Shown piece by piece: positions 13,089-27,100 of a stretch of 64,000 nt of DNA (its first letter is position 1; each line of letters begins with the position of its first letter). The DNA lies in assembly GCA_013400115.1 (NCBI GenBank), contig VXBP01001901.1, positions 62,001 to 126,000 of the forward strand. Direction: 5' to 3'. This stretch comes from Rhinopomastus cyanomelas (taxonomy: Eukaryota > Chordata > Aves > Bucerotiformes > Rhinopomastidae). A program made the translations under genes and the position numbers. The notes under the pieces were generated by a model. It was given only the letters and a program-made list of their open reading frames with translations. It was not told where the DNA came from and did no database searches.

Positions 13089-14046
13089 TTGAGAGCACCT
13101 GCAGTAAGTTTGCAGATGACACCAAACTGTGTGGGGAGTGTTGATCTGCTCGAGCGCAGAAAGGCTCCACAGAGGGACTTGGACAAGTTGGATCAATGGG
13201 CTGGAACCAATTGTATGAGGTACAATAAGGCCAAATGCCAGGTCCTGCATTTCGGTCACAACAACCACAGGCAACGCTACGGGCTTGGGGACCAGTGGCT
13301 CTAGAAGCTGCCCAGCAGAAAAGGACCTGGGGATGCTGGTAGACAGCTGGCTTAATGTGAGCCAGCAGCGTGCCCAGGTGGCCAAGAAGGCCAATGGGAT
13401 CCTGGCTTGGATCAGGAACAGCATGGTCGGCAGGAGAAGGGAAGTTGTGTCCTTGTGCTTGGCCCTTGTGAGGCCTCACCTCAAGTTCTGTGTTCTGTTC
13501 TGGGCCCTCGTTATAGGAGAGACATTGAGATGTTGGAACAGTCCAGAGCAGAGCTACCAAGCTCGTGGGGGGTTTAGAGGACAAGTCATATGAGGAGAGG
13601 CTGAGGGAGCTGGGCAGGTTTAGTTTGGAGAAGACAAGGCTGAGGGGGGGACCTCACTGCCCTCTATAACTACCTGAAAGGAGGTTGTAGAGAGGTGGGT
13701 GTTGGCCTCTTCTCCTTAGTAGCTAATGACAGAACCAGGGGAAGTGGTTTGAAGTTGAGGCAGGGGGGGACTGAGTTGGATATTAGGCAGAAATTCTTCA
13801 CAGAAGGAATCTGTGCGGACTTCCCGGGGAGGTGGTTGAGTCACCATCCCTGGAGGTATTTAAGAGATGTGTAGACATGGTGCTTCACGACCTGCTATAG
13901 TGGCAGGTATGTAGGGGCTTAGCTTGTGTTTGTTGATCAGCCAGGCATTTAGGTTTTTTGTTGTTGTGGGTATGGTTTTGCTTGGTGATCTAGGAGGTCC
14001 TTTCCAACCATCACGATTATTCTGTGGTTCTGTGATTCTGTGATAT
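13089..14046 (+). repeat. CR1 retrotransposon, longest copy, begins at the RT catalytic box
   Basis: This is the longest CR1 copy in the window. Near its 5' end, 13109-13120 encode FADD followed by TKL, the catalytic aspartate box of the CR1 reverse transcriptase. The copy then continues through the thumb/C-terminal part (KCQVLHFGHN, VSQQRAQVAKKAN, CLALVRPHLKFCVLFWA) to the terminal ATTCTGTGGTTCTGTGATTCTGTGA repeats. At least two frameshifts break the ORF (13089-13304 and 13285-13593 are in different frames), so it is dead. About 50 bases near 13930-13975 do not fit the usual 3' UTR and may be a small insertion. Confidence 0.92.
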
Positions 14047-17000
14047 GTACTATATGTAGATCTGTATGTGTTCTCTACTTATAAACAAATATCTAGTAGA
14101 TAGTGCTATGATTTAACAGATAGTAAGTTGTATTTAAGAAGCTATGAAATTACTGTGACAAAAATCTTTTTAAAGCATAATTTTTGTAAAACATCAAGCA
14201 CCTGCATCATCATGCTCAGTTTTAATTACAGCAGCCACAGGGAAAATCAGAACAATGTATATAAAATAGATCCTTAATTTGGGATTGATCTGGAATACAA
14301 ATATATCCGTCCATGAAGCCATTATCAAAACAAAAGCCTTTAATTGTCCTACTTATTTTTCTTTTAAAATACATTTGACATTAAATACTCTCCCACTGAA
14401 ACAGTTATGGAAAAATACTCTTTTCCAAGAAGTTCCATTTCAGATGTGAGCAGCTTGTGTAGGCAGTCTGAGAAGACTGCAGAAGCGTTAGTGCAGAAGT
14501 AACATGTAAGTGCATGAATAATGTTTTCTTACTGATTTAACTGTGAAATATGTTCTTTTGGCATTCATAACTAGGGGCAGAGCAGATGGTGAAAGCTTAA
14601 TATGTCCATTAAAATAAATGATACTGCCAGTGTTTCTCTAGTCTTGTAAAACTTTGATTGGGCTGGGTGGTATTTTTTGTTCTCCTTCAAGTAGTTCCTG
14701 TGCATATGCTGGAGAGTGTTTTGTACTGCTGCTGCACCAGGAAGAAAACAGGAAAGGGACAGGGAATTCTGTCCAAAAGTAAAAACATATTAAATGGGAT
14801 AACAAATTATTATTTTTATTATTTTCTACTCCCTCTGTAGCCTTCTTTTTGTTCCCTAAAAGGAAGGCTAGTTGAGTTCTCCTTACCTTCCCCTTTTGGC
14901 AAAGCCTCAAAAAAAATGTGTGTTTCTTCGCTTCCTTCTTTAAGTGACCAGCAAAGACAAAGGGCTGGGATTTGTGGTGCTCAGTTGCACCTCTGGAGTA
15001 CAGCGCAGTCAGCTCTGTGACTCACATAAGCTTTAACTGTTTGCAGGAAGAACTGCCATGGCAGGCCACAGCGTTTTGTCATGGAGCAGAAAACAAAGGC
15101 ATTTTATATTTAGTGTGCTCCCTCAAGCAGTGAAGAGTCATAGCTGATCAGCCAGATTAACAGCAGAGAACAACATACCAGCTTGTGTTCAGCGCTAAGG
15201 TTCAGGATTCACCCAGGATGTCTTCAAATAAGTCTTTCCCTTGTAAGGTGAGGCACGGTATGACCGATGTTTCTTGTCAGCATTACTAATATGCAGCACT
15301 TGTGGCTATCTGTGAGCAAACTTCATGGCTTGTTTGGGGCTGAAACAGAATTGCTGCAGTTTAGGATCAATGGGTAAACACTGCAGTAAAGCCAGAGCAG
15401 TGATAACAGAGTAGCAGAAGGCTATTTGGCTGCTGTACATTGAATGGAACGGAGCTAAAACACCAGTTGGTCACGGGATTGGAAGTGTTCCGCTTCCATC
15501 ACTGCTGTTCCAGTGGAAATACACCTATACCCGAGCATCAAGTCTTTCTACGTTAAGTTTGTGAAGGCTTAAGACAGGGAGCTGGGGCTGCATCCAAAGC
15601 CTTCTGGAGAAGGGCCTTTGCTACTCTTCTTGGAATTCTCTTATCCAAAGATCTCCCAATACTAAGCTAATAGGTGTACTTGGATCTTACTGGGGAGAAA
15701 CTCCATTCCCCATGCCCAGTCAAATCAGATGTCAGATGCCTTCAGCTACCTACAAAAACCCATGTTGCAATTCATAATCCCATGGTGAAAGCTAAATTTA
15801 AAAACTGTCATTAAACAATTAAATCTCTTGTTTCATGATGCAGTATTCTTAAAACATGCTGCACTGAAGAAAAGATCAGTTTTATTTCATTCAAAAATTG
15901 CCTGGCTACTAGCAACACCTGAAATACACATTTACTTATTTGTTAAAAACCAGCAATGGGTTAAATCTAAATAATACAACATATTTTAGTATTTGAATAT
16001 ATTATTAATACAATTTTAGTATTTTAATGTATTCTGAAATAATATTGGAATATGAGTTTGCAACCGAGTCCTCTCTATACCCAGAGAGACAACTTAGAAG
16101 AATTCAGAGCTCTTTTAGGAACTACAATACATTATGAATTAGGGTCTGAAAACTGCTTTAAAAGCTGAGCCAGTTGGCAGCCTGGTTCAAGACAGCTAGA
16201 AAGCTTGTGTGGTCACCAGGCTTGGTGTTCCCCTGAAAACTGTGAACCCAGGTTGCAGAGCCTCCAGTTCTCTTGCACCTGAATCAAATTTGGGGAAGGA
16301 TTGGGGAAGGATGGAGTAAAAACATATTGCTGCTATGTTTGATTGGTTTTTTTTTTCTTGATTTCCATAAGAACCTTCAGGGAAGAAGTCTGGACAGCTT
16401 TTAAAACTAGAGTAAAAATGTGGAAGTCACATATCAGTGTAGCTTCACTGGAGAGTCTTCGTTAATGCTGCTCTGCAGGCTGAGCCCCATGTCATAGGAA
16501 AAAACTCAAACCATGCAATTTTACTTTTGGGGTTTTTTTTGTGTAACATAAACAGCAGGCATGGCTGAGATTTAGAGAAGACAGGGTTCACTTTAAATGC
16601 ATAAATGAAGGTAGATGTGTCAACTGATATTTCTGCCTCTGAAAACCTTCCTTCAGTCTCTGCGATCTGTACCCTTTTTTCACTCTCTGGAGACCTGCTG
16701 CTCCTCTTATCTCTCTGCATGCCTGTGTTGTGCCTGATAAAGGATTCTGCTGTGTGAAGCGCAGCTTAGCTCACTGGTTGCATCAATAGTGGCCATTACT
16801 GGTAACTCCATTCTAAAATAACTTTTTCCAGGAAAACCCATTAGGGAAAATGCTTCTACATATGTAACGTGCTCATCCTGCTTTAAATATAAGGTAGTTC
16901 CATCACTGTGGAATGAACTTGTGTAAGATTTCTGCTACTGGGAAAACAATAACTAATTACAGACTATAAAATCTTTCAAAACTCTTTCCAAATCTCATAG

Positions 17001-17237
17001 TTAAGACTAATTAAGAACTACATTCAAAGCCACTCTTTCAGGAAGGGGACAATAGACAGTTGGTGTAACTTTTACTAGAAGCTTGCAAATTTGAATTTAA
17101 ACAACTTGATTTTGGAAGATGAAACCACAGTAGTAGGAAATGGGATAGTAAGAGGATAGTGTCCATAAGATTCTTAAGAAGAGGGGATACAGTCCACTTG
17201 TTCTGCACAGCCACTAGGAGAGTCCATGCATCGAGAA

Positions 17238-17935
17238 CAGAATCACAAAGTGTTAAGGATTGGAAGGGAACTAAAAGATCATCCAGTCCAGTCCCCCTGC
17301 CACAGCAGGATCCCCTAGATCAAATCATACAGAAATGTGTCTAGGAAGGTTTTAAACATCTCCAGAGAAGAAGACTCCACAACTCCCCTGGGCAGCCCAT
17401 TCCAGTGCTCTGTCACCCTCACTGGGAAGAAGTTCCTTCTCATATTTATGTGGAACCTCCTATGTTCCAGCTTACATCCATTGCCTCTTTCCTATCACTA
17501 GATGCCACTGAGCAGAGCCTGGCTCCATCCTCCTGACACCTGCCCTTTCCATATTTATCAACACTAACGGGGTCACCCCTCAGTCTCCTTTTTTCCAAGC
17601 TAAAGAGACCCAGTTCCTTCAACCTCTTCTCATCAGGGAGATGTTCCACTCCCTTCATCATCTTTGTGGCTCAGCGCTGGACTCTCTCCAGCAGTTGTGT
17701 GTCCTTCTTGAACTGAGGGGCCCAGAACTGGACACAATATTCCAGATGCGTCTCACTAGGGCAGAGCAGAGGAAGAGGAGAACCTCTCTCCATCTACTAA
17801 CCACAGCCCTTCTAATCCACCCCAGTGTGCCATGGGCCCTCTTGGCCACAATGGCACATTGCTGGCTCATGATCATACTGCTGTTCACTGCTGTAAAATT
17901 TACACTCTTGATCAAGTCTTAGTTCCTGTCCATCA
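17238..17935 (-). repeat. CR1 retrotransposon, 3' part
   Basis: The copy begins at ACAGAATCACAAAGTG (3' end) and runs to the complement of the MSQQCAIVAKRAHGTLGWIR segment near 17860. Minus-strand frames 17446-17661 and 17658-17915 hold the ORF2 end, split by a frameshift near 17660. It belongs to the same subfamily as the copy at 886 and is the reference for what is missing around the N at 21083. Confidence 0.93.
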
Positions 17936-20900
17936 ATAAACTTTAGATATACAGAGGTAAGAGCTTCCTTTAGTTGTTGCAGACAAATGTATGGGAAATG
18001 GCACAGGAAGCTGGAGCTTGGTAGTGTTTTGTTCCTATTTGAACTTCAGCAATACTTTTTTGTTGACCGAGTCCCTGCTGAAATACTTAAAAACAAATGT
18101 AGTGAAATGAAAAACACCCACTGATAAAATATATATTAAACATAGTGAAGTAAAAAAGAAACTACAACTGGGAACTTAACGACTGAGCCATGTACTCATT
18201 CTTTGTAAATTCAATCTAAGTCCAGTAATTTTGCTAATAAAATTCATCCTCATCATCCGTGAGTAAAGATGGCCATAGTGGAATAAGGACAAACTCTTTC
18301 TAGGAATCTGTAGCTTTCTTTGGTAGGGGTTTTATCTGACTTTTTGGAATTTCAGTGTTCAAACTGCAAAATGGATGAAAGCACAAGGGGTAAGACTAGG
18401 GGTTCTTCACAGCACTGTACAAATATTAGTTAATCACCCCAGCCCCAGTGCAAAGTAACTAACTATTATCCTAACTTTCACTTTAAAAATAAAATTTCAG
18501 TTAATACTAGTAACTTTGCACAATCAAATGTTGATATTCTGTTTTACTTAGCACCTGGAACCTTAGGGTGCTGTACAGCAATGAAATAATCAAATATTAG
18601 CATATAAATGAAGCCAATTTGGCATTCTGAGTTTCTCCAGTTTCTTCAGAAATCAAAGAAACAAGCTGATGTTAAACTGCTGGCACAAGCTGTAAAAAGC
18701 CTGTGTGTATCTCAGATATGAGTAAATGAATGAAGTCTGTGTGGTTCTACATGCGGGAAATGAACGAAGTTTTAAGGTGATAATTACAAGACCTGAGCTC
18801 CTTCTTTAAGGGAAAAAAAATTAAGCTGACAGAAACAACTCATGTCAAGTAAAAATAAATTTCCACTATCAAATACTTTTATATAAACCTGTTGAAGAAT
18901 TTATTCCGATTTTATGTACACAAACAAGTAACTTGGAGCATGTGATTTTAGTGGCTCACCCGGTGTTTCACTAAGGGAGGGTTTAGCCAGTGCCAAAAAC
19001 ATGGAGCATTGTATGGAGGAACAATTTATGCCATTTATTGTCTCCTTTCGGGCTACATGATTTAAAAATCTGTAAATGGACAGAGATAAAGGCTGACTTC
19101 ACTTTTCATTATGTGCATGTATTTATTTGGGGAGGGGTATAAGAATATTCTTGCAATTCATAAGGTTTTAAACATTTGTTGTATGGGTTCTGAGTTACCC
19201 AAGACTGCTGAAAAACCTCTAAAGAAAGATCTTAAATTTTGAATTTAAGTCCATTATTCTCACTGTCTATTAGGCCCAGTTCTGTAGCCTTTTGGGAGAA
19301 CGTCTTTTGAGCAGTATCTTGATGCAGCAGCCTCTATTTTCCCTCTTTAGTTACTCTCCTATTTTCAGGAACATTTGCCCTCTGTTTTGGTCGTTCCTTT
19401 ACAACTTCATGGCTCAGCATGAGATTTAACAGTTCTTGTCTACCAACACAGCACAGACTCTTCTTATTTCAAAAAGGAAGTTATTCCCTCCTTGACCTTT
19501 AAAATATACACTTGTTCAGGCTTTATTTGACTGAAACCTGTGGGGCTGTTCCACAGATCAGATATGCTAGGGAACCTGGCAGTGTTTTTACAAATGCATT
19601 GGCCTGCTGCTTCTCATTCTGAGTGCATTCATGGTTCAGTGGGCTAGACTCAGAAAATTGCTGCAGTCTGGTGCAGTGGTACAGCAGCTCACCACAAACG
19701 TTTTGGCATCGATCCCTAGGGCTGAATCTTACCATAGCCAAGTTTTGCAGCACTTTTAAACACTACTGTGCAAGGGATGGGAGAAAATTAGCTGATCTCT
19801 AACTGTGAATCTCAAGGACATCATAATAAAATAATATAGGAATCAAATAATGAACAATGATGCATAAATGGCAGATCGTATAATCCTGTTGTACAAGAAA
19901 TGCATCACAATAAGTGGAGAGGATGTGTTTGGAATCTGACAGAACCACGTTATTACAGCAGGATCAATTAAAAAATGATTGACCTCAGAGGCTTGTTCAA
20001 ACTACCTCTGTAGGAAGTGTTCATTTCTTGGGTACATGCCCTATTAGCTGTAACTTTCTTTTGCAGACTCTTAATAACCAAACAGAGAACTTACTGAGCT
20101 ACAAAAGACTGTGTATCTTAAAGAAAAATTACTTTAAAATATTGTTAAACAAAATTGTTTCAAGTTTAAAATCAAACCACTTCCTCTAAAGTGACATTTT
20201 AACTTTCTCATTTGTTATTTAAAAACTCTTATTTGAATGACTGCAGCAGCAATCGTCGAAGCACATAAGGGAGTCTAATACTACAGAACTGCAGATAGAA
20301 ATTGAATTATGGAGAACATTCATTTTGTTTCTTCAATGATTGCAACAGGAAGGAAGAAGTCACACTATTTTGATGTACTTGTAGGTGTCCTACATAATAC
20401 CTTTATAGCCCAGTTTCACCAGGTTTTTTGAGGACTTCATATGTTTACAAGACTAGTGGTGGGGAAAAGTGAAAACCAGCTGAAGTGCTCTTCCTGCTGC
20501 TTACTGTGGTTGACCTAATTGTAGTATGGGATTATGTTCTTTGCAGGAGTCTGTTGGCTTTTACTTTGTGGCTGAACTGTGAACCTCTTAGGATGCCGAA
20601 AATCTTACTGTTCTGTGTTTGTCCACTGTAGCTATTGTCTAGTGCTTTGTAGTATGAACTGTAAATCACCGTAGCTCAGCAAGCTCATTACAGAAGGAGG
20701 AAGATGTGGATTTTCCATCCTTCCCGGGACAGAGAAGAGAAAGTATTATGATACAGTTCTTTACCAAGTCCACTCCAGGCCAATCTTCTTCATTTTTATT
20801 ACAAGAATAATTTCTTTTGTCAATATGATTGTAAACTTCACTCTTCTCTCTCCAGTAATAATTACTCTATAGCATATAGAGAACAATTCCACTTTCTCTA

Positions 20901-21007
20901 GACAGTGACACAAATTGATTTTTTTCAATAATATCATAGATAAGCTATAAAATAAAAAACACTAAAAATAATTTGTTTCCACTGATTTTCAGCTTCTGCA
21001 TGCATGT

Positions 21008-21126
21008 CATAGAATCATAGAATCACAGAATCATTAGGGATTGGAAGGGAACTTGAAAGATCAGCTAGTCCAATCCCCCTGCNCTCTCTCCATCTGCTAA
21101 CCACCCCTCTTCTGATCCACCCCAGG
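21008..21126 (-). repeat. CR1 copy interrupted by a single N (21083)
   Basis: Bases 21008-21082 are a clean CR1 3' terminus with three tandem tail octamers (CATAGAATCATAGAATCACAGAAT). After one N, 21084-21126 match the more upstream ctctctccatctgctaacca / ctgatccaccccagg segment. In the sister copy these two pieces are separated by 483 bases (17301-17783). Either a deletion or, more likely given the N, a collapsed assembly gap. Confidence 0.88.
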
Positions 21127-22887
21127 TGTGTTGTTTTAATCTGTTTTAACTTATTTTGGAGGGATAGCTGTATGATCTCTAGGGAGATGAATGAGAACTT
21201 CAGTCCTATGAAGTTAGTTGAAGCTTTTATTAGAACCCTGGAAATGTTGAGCCTAGAGAATATCTGCATTTCCTGGTGTGAGAGACCTTGCTTATTCTAA
21301 GCTTTAAGAATTCTGGAGAACAGGGGAGATAATCTCAACCTACTGAAAACTAGTGAGTAATTTTACTAAAGTTTTCTATTCTTTATCATTTCCCCCCCCC
21401 ATTAAGAGTTCAAATTTTGGAGTAGTAATTTATTACTTTACAAGATCATGACATCCATCTTGTGTATAGGCCCAGGTGATTTCCTGCCATTATTCGGCAA
21501 AGCTAGATTTCTTCTTTCATATGATTTCAACATAAGGAATATTCAACAGTGACACTGCTATGTCAAAAGTGACCAAACTGACACCAAATTCAGACTTTTG
21601 CATTGTCTGTACTTGAACAGATGGTACCTTTACTCATTTTCTAAGCATAAATCACGACTAAGCTTAAACCAATTTACTCACTTTTCAGTAAGGCAATGGC
21701 TTACCCTCTAGCTCCATGACTTTTCACATCCATTGGCTCAGCAAGTGATCTGAACGCAAAACTCAGCACTTGGAACCTTATGCTCCTTTTGTGACACTCC
21801 TGGGAAGACTTCAGGCCTCTGAATCAACAGATTAAAGACACATTTCTTTCATTTGTGAAATAATACTGTGGAGGATCATCTTAACATAGAAACTCCAAGC
21901 GTAATACCTATTATCGACTTCAACTAAAATTAGGCTGTGCTTGTGGAAAAACAAAAAATTGCTTAAGGTCACCTCCTTCATATAACTAATATATCACTTG
22001 CTTGTAGTGTTCTGTAATGTTAAAGTTCCTGTGAAGCTTGATATTTGAAGGAAATTACTGTGTACTTGGGTACAGGTGGACATCAGCATCTTTTGGGATG
22101 GCTTGAATTTAGTTTTCAGCTAAATGTTCCGTTTAATTTAATTAGGAAACTTGTGGATACACAGAATCTGCTTTAAAAACTTATAATAAAGCAAGGTCAA
22201 ACTAGGCACTACAAACCAAAATTCCCAACAGCTTCTAAGAGAACTTCAGCATTTTTTCAGATGTTTTCCTCCTTAACATATTCTGAGGATTAATTAACCA
22301 GAGTAACTCAACGTAATGATGAGTTTGAGTTGTTTTTCTCATGGAGGAGACACTTCTCGGATTCCAGAGAGAATGCTATGAACAGCACTGGTTGGAATGG
22401 AGAAGGCAGCCCTTGTGATGCCTTTAGTTTTCACTTTGTGCAGTGTTCCTTAAAGCTTTCTGAAGCCTCACATTAAGTGGAAACTCTTCTGCATTTAAAA
22501 AAAAGCCCAGCAGTTTCCATTACTATCAGTGGAAATAGGAATTTCTATAGCAATTGATCATTTCAGGCCTATGCACTTCAGAGGTGAATAATCTCCTCTC
22601 AGCCCTGTCAGTTTGGTAAAGTTTTCTGTCTGAGGAAACTTGAGAGAACATTTATTAAATTTACAAATTTCTCTCTCCATGCAAACACAGAGCAACAGCC
22701 TTTACGGCTGCTTGACGTAGCTAGAACAAGAGTGACATCCAAATCAAAGAGTGTAATCCCAATGCTTTGAGCTGAATATGCCTGCTGAGGAGACCTTCAT
22801 ATTTTGTTTGGTGGAAAGAAAATTATTTAAACTGGGGTAGCTCAGAAGACAATTACTGAGAATGAAAGCATGCAACAGTACATGGGG

Positions 22888-23172
22888 ACTCAAAGAATGA
22901 TTTAGGTTGTAAGTGACCTCAGAGATTAACTAGTTCCAATCCCCTTCCATAGGCAGCAGCACCTCTCACTAAACCAGGCTGCCCAGAGTCCCATCCAATC
23001 TGGCCTTGAACACTTCTAGGGATGGAGCAGCCACAGCAACCTGGGCAACATGTTCCAGTGCGTCAGCACTCTCACAGAGAGGAATTGCTTCCTAAGATCT
23101 AACCTAAATCTCCCCTCTATTGGCTTGAACCCATCCCCCTTGCCCTTTCACTAGATGCCCTCAGAACAAATA
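22888..23172 (-). repeat. CR1 3' end fragment
   Basis: Minus-oriented 3' end with taggttgtaagtgacctcag, aggctgcccagagtcccatc, ggccttgaacacttctaggg and aacctgggcaacatgttcca. A recognisable ORF2 end follows, complementary to the RTRGNG-like segment near 23140. Confidence 0.86.
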
Positions 23173-23604
23173 AAGAGTAACTAGAACAGCTTGTAACACA
23201 GAATAGTAAAACTGGTAGAAATACTTGAATTTTGCAAAATCCTTATTTGTTTGAGGTCAATCTAAGTTGTCTTCATCCTGCTTTTCTAACATTTCTGCTT
23301 ATAGAAATGGTAACTTCCTGGCAATTAATCTGCACACACAAGATTAGAACTTTATGTAAGTGCAGAACAATCAGTGATACTATGTGTTCATGCTTAGAAT
23401 TTTAACATCTTGGGCCCACCTGCTCCAAAAGCAGCCCTCACATCGAAGGGTGAGATTAGAGATGTGACATAGATGTTTATTTTTCATCTCGGAAGTGCAC
23501 GGTGTGCATCATGGCTTTACTCTGCTGAACAGCTCACAGGTTTTCTAAAGATACTACAATATACGAATGATAATATAGGATAATTTGTAGGGTTCTTAAC
23601 TCTA
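23173..23604. other. Non-coding stretch between CR1 copies
   Basis: I recognise nothing here beyond generic AT-rich sequence. Confidence 0.5.
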
Positions 23605-24178
23605 CCTGATTACAGCCTCCATTCAGGGAGTTGGAGAGAGGGAGAAGGTCCCCCCTGAGTCTCCTCCAGCCTAAGCACCCCCAGCTTTCTCAGCCTCTCC
23701 TCATCAGACTTTCCCACTAGTCCCTTCCCCAGCCTTATTGTTCCTCTGGACCTGCTCCAGCCCCTTAATCTCTTTCTTGAAGTGAGGGGCCCAGAACTGC
23801 CCCCAGCACGCAAGAATAGGCCTCCCCAGTGCCCAGTACAGGGGGAGAATGACTTCCGTAGTCCTGCCGGCCACACTATTGCTGATACAAGCCAGAATGT
23901 CATTCCAGGCCACCTGGGTACCCTGCTGTTCAGTCGATTGCCAACCAGTACTGTCAGGTCCCTCTCTACCAGGCTGCTCTCCAGCCACTCATCCCCCAGT
24001 CTGTAGCAGCCAGTGGTTACTGTGGCCAAAATGTAGAACTCTGTCCTTGGCTCTGTTAAACCTCATCCTGTTGGCCTCTGCCCATTGACCCAGCCTGTCC
24101 AGATCTCTCTGCAGCATCCTCCTACCCTCCAGCCAATTGACACTCCCCCGTAACTTGGTGTCATCCACCAATTTACAT
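23605..24178 (-). repeat. CR1 internal fragment lacking its 3' end
   Basis: The minus strand reads from a degraded RT catalytic box (LVDDTKL where the family has FADDTKL, near 24160) through LHFGHSNH, VAWNDILACIS and ALGRPILACW to the ORF2 end near 23610. The CR1 3' UTR and octamer tail are absent, which is unusual because CR1 copies normally lose the 5' end. The ORF is broken by frameshifts. Confidence 0.88.
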
Positions 24179-27100
24179 TTCTGAAATGCATCAAGATACC
24201 ACTCTTCAGACACTGTCGGGTTCTTGCAGGTTTGCATACAGGTTTGCAGTTTGGAAGACACCATGTTTTCTGAAGTATTTTCCTTCCTCAGAAAATACAT
24301 TAAGGAGTAGTGTACTGACTATTTATTGAGACATGAAAGTTAAAAAACCTGAGCTTGCTTCCAAGTACCTACTTGTTTTTTTATGTATTAGTTGACAATT
24401 ATGAAATTGTCAAAATTTCAGGCTTTTTTTCATTTTGCCTTTTTTTTTTTTACAGAGGGAAACGAATGCTTCAGCTTAAAGGGTTTATTAACACTTCACT
24501 TTTACTGACCATAACAGATGTGGAAAAAACATATTGTATGTAACTATAACTATTCTGAAGGATTCAGGTCCCTTTTAGGCAGAGATGCAAAAAGGTCTGA
24601 TATCTTCTGCCTGCAACACGTCTCCTAAAGCACATCCTGTTGCTTTGATCTAAAACACATTGACCATAAAATTGAAGTAGTGTCCTGACTTAGAGTGTTT
24701 TGAGACAGTTTGCATTTCTCGGTCACCAAAACAGACAGAAACACCAGGAACGATGTTATAGGAAAGGAAGAAATTTTAACATTCAGCAAGGGTTTAAGAT
24801 AAACCATGGCTGAGGCCTTTCCCCACTACTTCTCTCCACGTTTTTGTCTCCCAGCACTGTAATGGTAGCTCTGCTATAGGGCACCACTAACATATTGATC
24901 TTCTCAAAGAGAAAAGGAGAAAGATTAAATCATCTTTCAGCAGCAGATTTTTGCCACAGCAGCTATGAGATTCTTCCTGTGTGAGATTAGAATTAAGAGA
25001 CTAGCGTTAGAACTTTTACTGAAGCAACAACAATGAACTTGGAATATTCTCACACTGACTGTGTCTACTAGGTTACAAGCTGGTAGTGAGTACCTGTATT
25101 TTACCTAGTATTCAGAAAAACCATTTATGATTTGACCTACATCCATTCTAGGTAGTAACAGAATGGAGGTTGTAACAGTGCCACAAATCCCGCTCAATTT
25201 CTTTCATTACTTCACTTGGATTACTGGACAATACATTGAGTAGAAAAATGCACTTTCTTGTTGAACAGCTATTTCTCAATATATAAATCATTTTGACAAT
25301 GTCTGGAGCCTGTCAAGAATGTCCTGCTTTTGATGTAATGTAACTGCTCTCAGCTAGGAAGAGCCTTAGAAATACCAACAACATACAAACATTCTGCTGT
25401 CATCTCTTTTCTTATGTGAACATTTCTAATTTGATAATAAAAAACTAGTTTCAAAGTGACACAGAATATTAATTGTCAAGGATCACACTTTGAGCAAGTG
25501 ACAGTAGAGTTTACGACCTGATGTATTCTCAGTATTTTGCTTACAAAGTCATAGACTCTCCGCTTCCCACTAATTAGCACAGCAGTTTGGTTCAGTCTTG
25601 TCTTTACTTGAGATGACCTAATTCATTTTTTCTTAGGGTAATTTGTACGATTTATTCCTTTGTCATCAGTTTTTCAACAGTTGCTGAAAAACAGATACAC
25701 AATTATATGTAAAAGTACAATTAAAGTCAACGTGTAATGTAACTTAAGCAAACTCATTCATTTACCCTATAATTTCACTCATTATTTTCATTAAATCAGT
25801 TATTTAATGAAAGATGCTGGGGGTATGGATTTGAAATTCAGATGAAGATAAATGGATGGATGTGTAGCAACAGAGAGGGATAACCTTAGGAATAAACTGA
25901 AATAAGAAAGAAACCTTCCTATACTTCATGCAAGTGTCAGAGAGTAAATGATGCCTATGTACGTTATTTGAAGAAGAGACGTAAAGCTAAAATCTCAAAT
26001 ATGTGCAATTCTCTTCTACCAGTGCTAAGTAGCTCTGAATACATCATCAGTTGTTTTTGTAGGCTATTAGGATTATGATGGCGTGTCTCTTAAAATCCCT
26101 TCCAAAGTATTCCTATCTACCTCTAATCCATATGACCGTCACCACAGATTTTTGAACAGTTAGGCAAAGATAATTCAGTTTTCATCAGGTCAAACCCTAA
26201 TGACAAGAGATCTCATATTTTCATTTTCCTATTCTGCCCCAACTGCAGCCCCAAAATACCACCTTAAACTTGAAGCTGCAGCCTGGGGAACAACCATTTC
26301 ATAGATCTGCACAGAAGGACTAGAGCACCTTATTAAAAAAACCAGTAGTGCTTCAGTAAGGAAAAAACTCAACCCCTGCAAAACCTCAGTTGTGTGAATA
26401 GTGCCACCTTTACGATAGCAGTAAAGCTGAAGGCTTTAAAATTGCTCTGAGGGCTGAGGGTTGTCTATCAGCCCCAATTTTCTATTCCAGAATGGGTAGT
26501 TGCTGCCTTGAGATTTTTCTTTGCATCCAGAAAGACAATTACTTCAACAAGTAGCTGGGAGAAAATAAACAAGCAAACATCTGCACAGAAAATCACTGCA
26601 TGTCATTAGTTACAGACAGTGAATCAAATACTGGCAAAAATCCAGTACATTCTCCCCAAACTGCTTCTGTTTAGGCTTTATACAGCACAAAAGTATAGTG
26701 GGGATGTCTTATCACTGTTGTGCAGGTGTTCAAATCTGCATCAAGTTTTATTATACTGCATGACAAATGGGAATGCTCTTCCCAATTCTCAGCCAGCCCA
26801 ACAGACTACAACTACCTTCTTGCAAAACTGCAACCTCTGGGCAGTGGATCTTGTCTGTTCATGATGTGCCTGATCTAACTGACATTTTCCTCTGTACTCT
26901 TTCACCTTTTGTTCAAGCTCAGATAAATTTTAGCCTCTTCCTGGAACACTTTTTACCACTGAAATCCTGACATGGTGCAGGGAAATTGGCTGAATAAGCC
27001 CCGTGACGACACATTTTGGTGTGATGGCTTTTTGCACATCAGAGTGTGGAGGACTGGGGGCAATTAAAGAGACAAGGCTTAGACCAACTCATTAATGAGA

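Noticed and set aside
13057..13584. 175-codon minus-strand ORF
   Set aside because: It is antisense to the CR1 copy at 13089-14046.
23782..24088. Plus-strand ORFs of 74-79 codons
   Set aside because: They are antisense to the minus-oriented CR1 fragment at 23605-24178.
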